A stretch of DNA of 7,213 bases. Origin: an uncultured Clostridia bacterium. Its GTDB lineage: Bacteria; Bacillota; Clostridia; Christensenellales; Borkfalkiaceae. Position 1 is the stretch's first letter. Each line of letters starts with the position of its first letter. Location of the stretch: the NCBI GenBank assembly GCA_947629875.1, contig CANRFK010000071.1, forward strand, positions 1 to 7,213, in the 5' to 3' direction. Under the pieces are notes generated by a model. That model saw only the letters and a program-made list of their open reading frames with translations, had not been told where the DNA came from and searched no databases. This document shows, piece by piece, positions 1-5,353 of this stretch. The position numbers and the translations under genes were made by a program.

Positions 1-705
1 CACGTTGTACACGGGGCGGCGGCGCACCGTAACGGTGTAGAGTTTAAGTAAATTCCCGCGCGAGGCGAGAACATAGTAGGTATTGTCGCCGATTTCGAGA
101 GAGACCGTCTTTGTCGGAATGGTGTTTGTGCCCCCGAGGTCGTAACTCACGGTGAAGGTGACGCCGTCCGCGGCAATGACTTCTTGAATGAAGGAGAAGG
201 TCTCGGTTTGGTTGGAAACTTTGCCGTAGACGGTATCGTCGTCGCTCACTTCCAACGTGCGGAATGCGATAAGCCCCTCCACGCTTCCGCAGACCGAGCA
301 AACGCCCTTCTCGTATGTATGTCCCTCGGCGGGAATGGTCGTGTGCTGTTCTTCCCCGCATTCGCACCGCAAAACGTCTTCCCCCGCCGCCGTGCAAGTT
401 GCGTCCGTGTGGGAATAGGGCAAAAAGGTGTGCTCCGTCGTCTTGGGAATGGTCTCATCAATATGGTCGCCGCACGAACAATATTTGCGCCGTGTGCCCG
501 TCGTCGTATGCGTGGCGGGCACAATAATTTGCCAATTCCCGTAGGCATGAACATGATCCGAAGGCGTGTTATTCCCGCCGCCCGTTTCCGTCTGCGTGGT
601 GTCGGAAGGCGTTTTCGGAGCCCCTTCCCCGCACGCCGCAAGGCCGAAGCACAGGCACAGAGCCGCAATGATTGCAAAAAGCACCGTCAAAAGTTTCTTT
701 CTCAT
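1..705 (-). CDS. Secreted lipoprotein with CxCG modules and a cadherin-like beta-sandwich domain (3' end cut by window edge)
   Basis: The frame is open from ATG 705 to the left edge, giving 235 residues without a stop, so the gene is partial at its C-terminus. Residues 1-25 are a lipoprotein signal peptide: MRKK, a hydrophobic stretch, then the lipobox LAAC with Cys25 as the lipidated residue, which predicts anchoring on the outer face of the membrane. Residues 26-50 are a Gly/Thr/Ser/Pro linker. Three small Cys-rich modules follow: CSCG (76-79), CECG (114-117) and CSVCG (136-140), each near HTF/HTY-type motifs, a pattern often seen at the start of repeat-rich surface proteins of gut Clostridia. 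Residues about 145-230 resemble the cadherin-like beta-sandwich family (PF12733): a VSLEIGDN turn, a late GN, and the closing strand YTVTVRRR. In such proteins InlB/Listeria-Bacteroides-type repeats often come next, and the last visible residues (VYNV) would fit that, but this is a guess. The start at 705 is set by an AAGGAG site six bases upstream. Substrate and role are unknown. Confidence 0.8.
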   Translation of the reverse strand, partial: MRKKLLTVLFAIIAALCLCFGLAACGEGAPKTPSDTTQTETGGGNNTPSDHVHAYGNWQIIVPATHTTTGTRRKYCSCGDHIDETIPKTTEHTFLPYSHTDATCTAAGEDVLRCECGEEQHTTIPAEGHTYEKGVCSVCGSVEGLIAFRTLEVSDDDTVYGKVSNQTETFSFIQEVIAADGVTFTVSYDLGGTNTIPTKTVSLEIGDNTYYVLASRGNLLKLYTVTVRRRPVYNV

Positions 706-711
706 AGGTTT

Positions 712-717
712 CTCCTT
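712..717 (-). promoter_or_regulatory. Ribosome binding site of the lipoprotein gene
   Basis: AAGGAG on the minus strand, six bases before ATG 705. It decides the start: an in-frame ATG also exists at 777, 24 codons upstream, but it has no Shine-Dalgarno sequence. Using it would put a non-hydrophobic extension before the signal peptide and read through the leader terminator. Confidence 0.85.
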
Positions 718-727
718 TCCCGCGGGC

Positions 728-759
728 AAAAAATAAGGACGCTCCAATACGGAACGCCC
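728..759 (-). terminator. Intrinsic terminator inside the lipoprotein leader (attenuator candidate)
   Basis: In minus-strand RNA, GGGCGUUCC (759-751) can pair with GGAGCGUCC (745-737) across the loop GUAUU. All nine positions pair, two of them as G-U wobbles. The stem is followed at once by UUAUUUUUU (736-728). This is the standard shape of a Rho-independent terminator, yet it lies between the promoter at about 875-903 and the RBS at 712-717. It would therefore stop most transcripts before the lipoprotein gene unless it is relieved. It could equally be the 3' end of a separate small RNA. Confidence 0.65.
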
Positions 760-779
760 GCAGAGAGTATCCCGCATTG

Positions 780-870
780 TTGCGACACAATCGAAACTGC
801 GATACGGCAGAAAAGGATACACCCTTGCCAGGTTGTAACCGTATCGCAAAAATATTCGATTATGTCGCAA
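780..870 (-). ncRNA. Long structured 5' leader hairpin, class not recognised
   Basis: A near-perfect nested inverted repeat. The outer 16-bp stem pairs 870-855 (UUGCGACAUAAUCGAA in RNA) with 795-780. Its one mismatch is a G-U wobble in minus-strand RNA but a C/A mismatch on the plus strand, which supports an RNA read leftward. After a 6x2 internal loop, a perfect 10-bp stem pairs UGCGAUACGG (848-839) with 807-798. The 31-nt apical part holds a small hairpin (826-813, AAGGG/UCCUU). The expected transcription start (about 868) falls at the very 5' end of the outer stem, so the structure would begin with the transcript. I could not match it to a known riboswitch, T-box or protein-dependent leader. 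Together with the terminator at 759-728 it makes an RNA unit of about 140 nt. Confidence 0.6.
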
Positions 871-874
871 GCAT

Positions 875-903
875 ATTATACCACACCCGCGCGCGAAATA
901 CAA
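875..903 (-). promoter_or_regulatory. Sigma-A type promoter with extended -10 for the lipoprotein leader
   Basis: On the minus strand, TATAAT (880-875) is a perfect -10 box preceded by TGG, which makes an extended -10 (TGnTATAAT). Seventeen bases upstream, TTGTAT (903-898) is a partial -35 (TTG kept). An extended -10 commonly makes up for a weak -35. The predicted start is about position 868, giving a 5' untranslated leader of about 163 nt. Confidence 0.7.
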
Positions 904-924
904 CAATTTTGCCAAAAAAGGATT

Positions 925-957
925 GCGCCGCCGCGGCTCTTTGAGCCGCGGCGGCGC
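925..957. repeat. Perfect 15-bp GC-rich hairpin with a 3-nt loop, possible terminator
   Basis: GCGCCGCCGCGGCTC (925-939) and its exact reverse complement (943-957) flank the loop TTT. On the minus strand, six T residues (919-914) follow, but only after a five-base AATCC spacer, so it is an imperfect terminator for leftward transcripts. On the plus strand no T-run follows directly. It sits between the hemZ terminator and the next promoter, where a back-up terminator insulating the lipoprotein promoter would make sense. Confidence 0.6.
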
Positions 958-985
958 GTGCATATCCCCCCCAAAAAAATTTTCC

Positions 986-1004
986 AACTTTTTTCAAAAA
1001 AGTT
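986..1004. repeat. A/T-rich perfect palindrome AACTTTTTT-C-AAAAAAGTT
   Basis: Nine bases are repeated in inverted orientation around a single C. It lies beside another A-run and T-run (973-983), which makes about 30 bases of strongly A/T-rich, probably bent or easily melted DNA in a GC-rich neighbourhood. No function can be assigned. It may be an upstream regulatory or protein-binding region, or the remnant of a hairpin. Confidence 0.4.
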
Positions 1005-1089
1005 TGTCACATATCCCCTTTCGCGGAAAAATTTCGTGGTACCATTACATTGTGAAGAGAAAAAAGAGCGCAAATGCGCGCGGCGGTTG

Positions 1090-1160
1090 AAAAAAAGCCC
1101 CCTGTTGCGCTAAGCGCGGCAGCCGCAAGGGCGGCGGCAGCGCGCAGCGCAACAGGGGGC
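1090..1160 (-). terminator. Intrinsic terminator of the recJ-rel-hemZ unit
   Basis: A perfect 15-bp inverted repeat, GCCCCCTGTTGCGCT (1097-1111) against 1146-1160, is continued after a two-base bulge by five more pairs (1114-1118 with 1141-1145) and an inner GCCGC/GCGGC hairpin (1122-1126 with 1131-1135). On the minus strand the stem is followed directly by seven T residues (1096-1090). It lies 21 bases after the hemZ stop codon, the expected place for the end of the operon. The stem is unusually long, with branched inner repeats, so it may belong to a dispersed hairpin family that serves as a terminator. Confidence 0.85.
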
Positions 1161-1181
1161 TTAAATGGAAAATATTTTATA

Positions 1182-2555
1182 TTATTGAGCGAAAAGTTTG
1201 TTCTTTTCTTCGATGATTTTTTCGATTTTTTGAAGATAGGTCGGGAGATCTTTGGGGCTGCCGTAGCGCTCGATGCGCTCCTCTTGCTCAAATAATTTTT
1301 TGGAGATCGCATTTGCGCCCACGGCGAGGTTGTCTGCAATTTCTTCCATGACGTCCACATTGTACACGCACGCCTTGTTCGGCTTCGTCCAGCCGACGTT
1401 TTCGTGCGCGCCCGCCATGTATTTTTGGCGGTACAGATAATACGGTTCATAGCCCGCGGCGGTCAATTTTTCGCGCGAATAGGCGATCATTTCGGCGAGA
1501 AGCCCGTCCTGCAATCTTGCCGTCTCCTCTTTGAGGCGCGCGCCCTTTTTGAGGCACAGCGTGTGCACGGTGATATTTTCGGGCGCGAGCGAAATTGCCG
1601 CGTCGACGCTTTTTTCAAATTCTTGAAGGCTCTCATCGGTGAGCCCCGCGATGAGGTCGCAGTTGACGTCGAAGGAAAACGGCTTCGCCATTGCAAAGGC
1701 GCGGTACAGATCTTCGGCGGTGTGCTTGCGGCCGATTTTTTCCAGCGTTTTATCCGAAAAACTCTGCGCGTTGATGCAGATGCGCGTGACGCCATACTTC
1801 TTGCAGAGCTCCAATTTTTCCTCGGTGAAGGTATCGGGCCTGCCCGCTTCCACCGTGTACTCGCAGTTGTTTTTGCGGAGGGGCGCAACGAGCGCCAAAA
1901 CGCGCTCCAATTCCTCGGGTTCCAAAACAAACGGCGTGCCGCCGCCGATGTAGACGGAGCGCAAGTTTTGAATGAGCGGCGCGGCGGCCTCGAGTTCTCT
2001 TTCGAGGGCTTCGAGGTAGGCGGGCATGAATTTTTTCGTCGCCGCGATGGGCGCGGTGATAAAGGAGCAATACGCGCACTTGGTGGGGCAAAACGGCAAC
2101 GAGACAAAGAGATCGCAGTTGCCTTGCTTGCGTTCGTAGACGCCCTTCTGCCCTTCCAGAACGCGTTTTACGAGGGCAATGTTCTCCTCGGAGACGCCCA
2201 AATCGCGGAACCGGGGTGCGAAATCTCCCGATTTTCCGATCTCCTTATAGGCAAGGCGCGTGGGGCGGATGCCCGTGAGCGACCCCCACGGCAGCGTTTT
2301 ATGAAAGGTCTCCGAGAGCAATTTGTAGAGCGAGAGTTTGGCGTAGCGCTTGATGAGGCTCTTTTGTTCGAGCGGGCTCGTTGCGAGATCGAAATCGCGG
2401 TAGCCGTACTCGTACACGCCGAGGCGGAATTTATTCTCGTAGCACGCGCCGACGACATCGAAATCGTGGGAAATTTCCAGCTCCTCCGCGCCCTCGAAGA
2501 GGCGGACGACATCCATGAGTTCGGGCTCCAACCATTTGCATGCGGAAGTTACCAT
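1182..2555 (-). CDS. hemZ: HemZ-type radical SAM enzyme (oxygen-independent coproporphyrinogen III dehydrogenase family)
   Basis: The 457-residue product belongs to the HemN/HemW/HemZ radical SAM group. The cluster motif CPTKCAYC supplies Cys156, Cys160 and Cys163 for the 4Fe-4S cluster that cleaves S-adenosylmethionine. Further family marks are VYIGGGTP (201-208), TVEAGRPDTF (234-243), INAQSFSDKTLEKIGRKHT (261-279), DLIAGLTDES (300-309) and the HemZ-like YYLYRQKYMAGAHENVGW (372-389). An N-terminal region of about 140 residues before the cluster motif is also typical of HemZ rather than HemW. The annotated reaction is anaerobic oxidative decarboxylation of coproporphyrinogen III in haem synthesis, but activity of HemZ proteins in anaerobes without a haem pathway is uncertain. 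The start at 2555 has AGGAG (2568-2564) eight bases upstream. That site lies inside the preceding gene, whose stop overlaps this start by seven bases, suggesting translational coupling. The gene ends just before a strong terminator. Confidence 0.9.
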   Translation of the reverse strand: MVTSACKWLEPELMDVVRLFEGAEELEISHDFDVVGACYENKFRLGVYEYGYRDFDLATSPLEQKSLIKRYAKLSLYKLLSETFHKTLPWGSLTGIRPTRLAYKEIGKSGDFAPRFRDLGVSEENIALVKRVLEGQKGVYERKQGNCDLFVSLPFCPTKCAYCSFITAPIAATKKFMPAYLEALERELEAAAPLIQNLRSVYIGGGTPFVLEPEELERVLALVAPLRKNNCEYTVEAGRPDTFTEEKLELCKKYGVTRICINAQSFSDKTLEKIGRKHTAEDLYRAFAMAKPFSFDVNCDLIAGLTDESLQEFEKSVDAAISLAPENITVHTLCLKKGARLKEETARLQDGLLAEMIAYSREKLTAAGYEPYYLYRQKYMAGAHENVGWTKPNKACVYNVDVMEEIADNLAVGANAISKKLFEQEERIERYGSPKDLPTYLQKIEKIIEEKNKLFAQ

Positions 2556-3136
2556 GGCCCCCTCTCCTGTTCCAATGTGGTATCTTCGCCGTGCCCCGCA
2601 TACACGACGTAGTCTCCCTCCAAATCAAACAGCGTTTTGAGGCTTTCGCGCATTTGCGCCCCGCTCCCCGTGGGAAGATCGGTTCTGCCGCAGTCGCCGC
2701 GAAAGAGCGTATCGCCCGTGAAGAGGACATTCTCCGTTTGGAAGGTACAGCTGCCCGCGGTGTGCCCGGGGGTGGCGATGACATGGAACGTGATGCCCGA
2801 AATCGACAATGTTTGCCCGTTTTTGAAGGTGAAGTCAATGTTGAAGGGCGGGACGGGCGTATGGAATTTCCGCCCCAGATTGTGATGGAGCACCGTCTCG
2901 CGCTCCTCTTCGAGGCACCCCACCTTTGCGCCCGCACGTTGCAGGGCGGCGCACCCGCCGATGTGGTCGAAGTGGCCGTGCGTGAGAAGGGCGTATTCGA
3001 TTTTCAGTCCCCTCTTTTTTGCCTCTTCGATGACGCGGGGACGGGCGGGGTCGATGGCGACGGCCGTCTTTCCGTCCGCGGTGACGAGGTATGTGTTTGC
3101 GGCAAAGCCGATGGGGAGAATTTTATAGATGGTCAT
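2549..3136 (-). CDS. Metallo-beta-lactamase-fold hydrolase, glyoxalase II-like
   Basis: The 195-residue product has the complete metal-binding set of the MBL fold: HGHFDH (53-58; His53, His55, Asp57, His58), TPGHTAGS (His125), TGDTLFRGDCGRTD (Asp142) and a final GHG (His182). The small size and the GDTLFRG...GRTDLP stretch place it with the short glyoxalase II-like (GloB/YcbL) hydrolases, probably cytoplasmic thioester hydrolases with two metal ions. The substrate cannot be read from sequence. The start MTIYKILPIG matches the usual beginning of the family. No clear Shine-Dalgarno sequence precedes it: the bases before ATG are C-rich and follow an inverted repeat. The tail after GHG is short and ends in ERGPW, where relatives often run a few residues further, and its last codons overlap the hemZ start. 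This hydrolase is a regular neighbour of rel and hemZ in Clostridia. Confidence 0.87.
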   Translation of the reverse strand: MTIYKILPIGFAANTYLVTADGKTAVAIDPARPRVIEEAKKRGLKIEYALLTHGHFDHIGGCAALQRAGAKVGCLEEERETVLHHNLGRKFHTPVPPFNIDFTFKNGQTLSISGITFHVIATPGHTAGSCTFQTENVLFTGDTLFRGDCGRTDLPTGSGAQMRESLKTLFDLEGDYVVYAGHGEDTTLEQERGPW

Positions 3137-3155
3137 GGGTTGGGGATTTGGTGAG

Positions 3156-3185
3156 ATGTCTCCACGCGCTACGTTTGGTCGACAT
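3156..3185. repeat. Imperfect inverted repeat in the rel-hydrolase gap
   Basis: ATGTC (3156-3160) and GACAT (3181-3185) are reverse complements. Inside them CCA (3162-3164) pairs with TGG (3176-3178), and a CG/CG step closes a small loop. The surrounding 80-base gap (3137-3216) between rel and the hydrolase gene has no credible gene, no T-run that would make a terminator, and no good RBS. The pattern GAGATGTC...GGTCGACATGACA resembles short intergenic repeats I have met in gut Firmicutes genomes, but membership needs a genome-wide search. Confidence 0.4.
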
Positions 3186-3216
3186 GACAATTTACAATAC
3201 GGGCAGAGAGAAAAAA

Positions 3217-5346
3217 TCAGTTGCTCAAACGGCGGACGGCGAGGATCTTGGGCTGGGCGGAAATTTTGCCGATGAGCCCCTCGATCTGCTGGCGGCTCCG
3301 AAGGGAGACGGTGACCTCGACGACGGCATCGCCCTGCTTTTCGTACCTGCCGTTGATGGACGTGATGTTGAGTTTCATCTCGCTCACCGACTGGGAGATG
3401 GCGGAAAGCGCCGCGCCCTGTTCCTCGGCATACACGACGATGGCCGCCTTGAACTGCGCCTCGACCTCGTGCTCCGTCCATTCGGCGGGTTGAAGCCTGT
3501 CGGGCTCGGCGTTCTTTAAGTTGGGGCAGTCCTTGCGGTGGATGACGATGCCCCTGCAGCGCGTGACGTAGCCGACGATGTCATCGCCGGGGACGGGTGA
3601 ACAGCAGCCCGCAAAGGAGACCAAAAGCCCCGCCATGCCCTTGATGGTGACCGCCCCCTTGGCGTTCTTCTCCTTGAAGGGTTGCAAGGTGACGACGGCG
3701 GGCGACTCGCGCTTGAAGAAGTCGACGAGTTTGAAAAAGACCTGATTGACGGAGATGGCGCCGTAGCCGACGGCGGAGAACATCTCATCCTGCGTATCGA
3801 AGGAGAGTTTTTCCGAGACCTTGGCGAAGCTCTCGGGCGTGAGAAGTTCGGAGAGCGTATACCCCTTTTTCTTGGCGGCCTCCTCCAAGAGGCTCTTGCC
3901 GAGGCGGATGTTCTCCTCCTTCATCGCCTTCTTGTAGAACGCCTTTATCTTGGCGCGCGCCGACGGGGATTTGACGAATTTCAGCCAGTCGCGCGAGGGC
4001 CCCTTGCTCGACGGCGAAGTGATGATCTCGACGACGTCGCCGAGTTCCAGCTGTGAGTTGAGGGGGACGATCTTGCCGTTGACCTTTGCGCCCGTGCACT
4101 TGTTGCCCACTTCGGAGTGGATGGCGTAGGCGAAATCGACGGGCGTTGCGCCGACGGGGAGGGAGATGACTTTGCTGTGCGGCGTGAACACCAAAAGTTC
4201 GGTGCTGTACAGCTCCTCCTTGACGGAATTCAAGAACTCCTTGGAATCGCGGATGCCGCCCTGCAGTTCCATCATCTCCCTGATCCATGCGATGCGCACG
4301 TCGAGGGAGGTCTCCTCGTCGCGGTGCTCCTTGTACTTCCAGTGCGCCGCGATACCGTACTCCGCCGTGCGGTGCATCTCCTCCGTCCTGATCTGAATTT
4401 CAAAGGGCTGCCCGAAGTTGGTGACGACCGTCGTGTGCAGCGACTGGTACATGTTGGGCTTGGGCGTGGCGATATAGTCCTTGATGCGCCCCGGGACGGG
4501 CTTCCACTCCTTGTGGATCTTGCCGAGGACTTCGTAGCACTCATCCACCGTGCCCACGATGACGCGCACCGCCGTGAGATCGTAAATTTGGTCGAGCGTC
4601 TTATCCTTCTCCTTCATCTTTTTATAGATGGAATAGAAGTGCTTGGGGCGCCCGAACACCTCGCCCGAGATGTTGCTCTCGGTGAGGATGGCGGTGATCT
4701 GCGCGACGACGAAATCGACGAACCGCATGCGCTCATCGAGCTTTTGGTGGATGTTCTCGACGAGAAATTCAAACGCCGCGGGATCAAGGTATTTGAGGCA
4801 GAGATCCTCGAGCTCGCATTTGATCTGGCTGATGCCGAGCCGCCCCGCGATGGGCGCGTAGATATCCAAGGTCTCGCGCGCCATGCGCTGTTGGCGTTCG
4901 GCGGACAGGAAATTGAGCGACCGCATGTTGTGGAGGCGGTCGGCGAGCTTGATGATGATGACGCGGATATCCTTCGCCATGGCGAGGAAGATCTTGCGGA
5001 AGTTCTCGGCCTCCTCTTCCTCGTGCGACTTGAACACGAACCGATCGAGATTGGTGACGCCCGAGACGAGGGACAAAACTTCGTCGCCGAACTCGCGGCG
5101 GATATCCTCCTCGGTGGCGGGGGTATCCTCGATGACGTCGTGGAGGAGTGCGCCCGCGATGGTCTCGGCGTCCAGCCCGAGCTCGACCAGAATTTCGGCG
5201 ACGGCGCAGGGGTGGATGAAGTAGGGCTCCCCCGAGGCGCGCTTTTGGTTCTTGTGCGCGTTCTCGGCAAAGTCGTAGGCACGGAGGAGCATATCGCGGT
5301 CGTCGCCCGTGTAATATTCGTAGATCTTCATGAGAATGGCTTCCAT
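3217..5346 (-). CDS. rel: Bifunctional (p)ppGpp synthetase/hydrolase (Rel/SpoT family)
   Basis: The 709-residue protein has the full long-RSH layout. The HD hydrolase domain shows HPCAVA (His45), LLHDVIEDT (His69-Asp70) and LADRLHNMRSL (134-144), so the (p)ppGpp-degrading site looks intact. The synthetase domain has GRPKHFYSIYKKM (232-244), YDLTAVRVIV (255-264), GRIKDYIATPKPNMYQSLHTT (286-306) and EIQIRTEEMH..AEYGIAAHWKYK (316-339). The RIKD (287-290) form of the RxKD motif is typical of bifunctional Rel rather than of synthetase-only RelA (ExDD). A TGS domain follows (about 384-443, ELLVFTPHSKVISLP), then the helical region, the Cys-rich part with CC (581-582), Cys597 and Cys607, and a C-terminal ACT domain. 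The enzyme makes pppGpp/ppGpp from ATP and GTP/GDP on ribosomes with uncharged tRNA, and removes it otherwise. The start at 5346 has GAGG five bases upstream and a full AGGAGG (5364-5359) twelve bases upstream. Only seven bases separate it from the recJ stop, so co-transcription is expected. ATG 5331 is a possible alternative start. Confidence 0.95.
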   Translation of the reverse strand: MEAILMKIYEYYTGDDRDMLLRAYDFAENAHKNQKRASGEPYFIHPCAVAEILVELGLDAETIAGALLHDVIEDTPATEEDIRREFGDEVLSLVSGVTNLDRFVFKSHEEEEAENFRKIFLAMAKDIRVIIIKLADRLHNMRSLNFLSAERQQRMARETLDIYAPIAGRLGISQIKCELEDLCLKYLDPAAFEFLVENIHQKLDERMRFVDFVVAQITAILTESNISGEVFGRPKHFYSIYKKMKEKDKTLDQIYDLTAVRVIVGTVDECYEVLGKIHKEWKPVPGRIKDYIATPKPNMYQSLHTTVVTNFGQPFEIQIRTEEMHRTAEYGIAAHWKYKEHRDEETSLDVRIAWIREMMELQGGIRDSKEFLNSVKEELYSTELLVFTPHSKVISLPVGATPVDFAYAIHSEVGNKCTGAKVNGKIVPLNSQLELGDVVEIITSPSSKGPSRDWLKFVKSPSARAKIKAFYKKAMKEENIRLGKSLLEEAAKKKGYTLSELLTPESFAKVSEKLSFDTQDEMFSAVGYGAISVNQVFFKLVDFFKRESPAVVTLQPFKEKNAKGAVTIKGMAGLLVSFAGCCSPVPGDDIVGYVTRCRGIVIHRKDCPNLKNAEPDRLQPAEWTEHEVEAQFKAAIVVYAEEQGAALSAISQSVSEMKLNITSINGRYEKQGDAVVEVTVSLRSRQQIEGLIGKISAQPKILAVRRLSN

Positions 5347-5353
5347 ATCTGCC

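Noticed and set aside
706..777. In-frame upstream ATG (777) as the lipoprotein start, or as a leader peptide
   Set aside because: It has no Shine-Dalgarno sequence and runs straight through the leader terminator into the true signal peptide, whose own RBS is strong.
184..1113. Long plus-strand open frame opposite the lipoprotein gene and through the intergenic hairpins
   Set aside because: It runs antisense to a clear lipoprotein frame and through promoter and hairpin sequences. Its product is Arg/Pro/Cys-rich with no domain and no RBS, so it is a shadow of the GC-rich minus strand.
1074..1295. Small plus-strand frame with an Ala-rich stretch, with a promoter-like TGGTACCAT near 1038-1045
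   Set aside because: The Ala-rich part is simply the translation of the hemZ terminator stem, and the rest is antisense to the hemZ end. The -10-like box has no matching -35.
1404..2612. 402-codon plus-strand open frame opposite hemZ
   Set aside because: It is the complement of a well-supported radical SAM gene, lacks any recognisable domain and has the composition expected for an antisense reading of GC-rich codons.
3137..3216. Possible 20-residue minus-strand peptide starting in the rel-hydrolase gap
   Set aside because: It has no RBS, overlaps the hydrolase start in another frame, and consists mostly of the translated inverted repeat.
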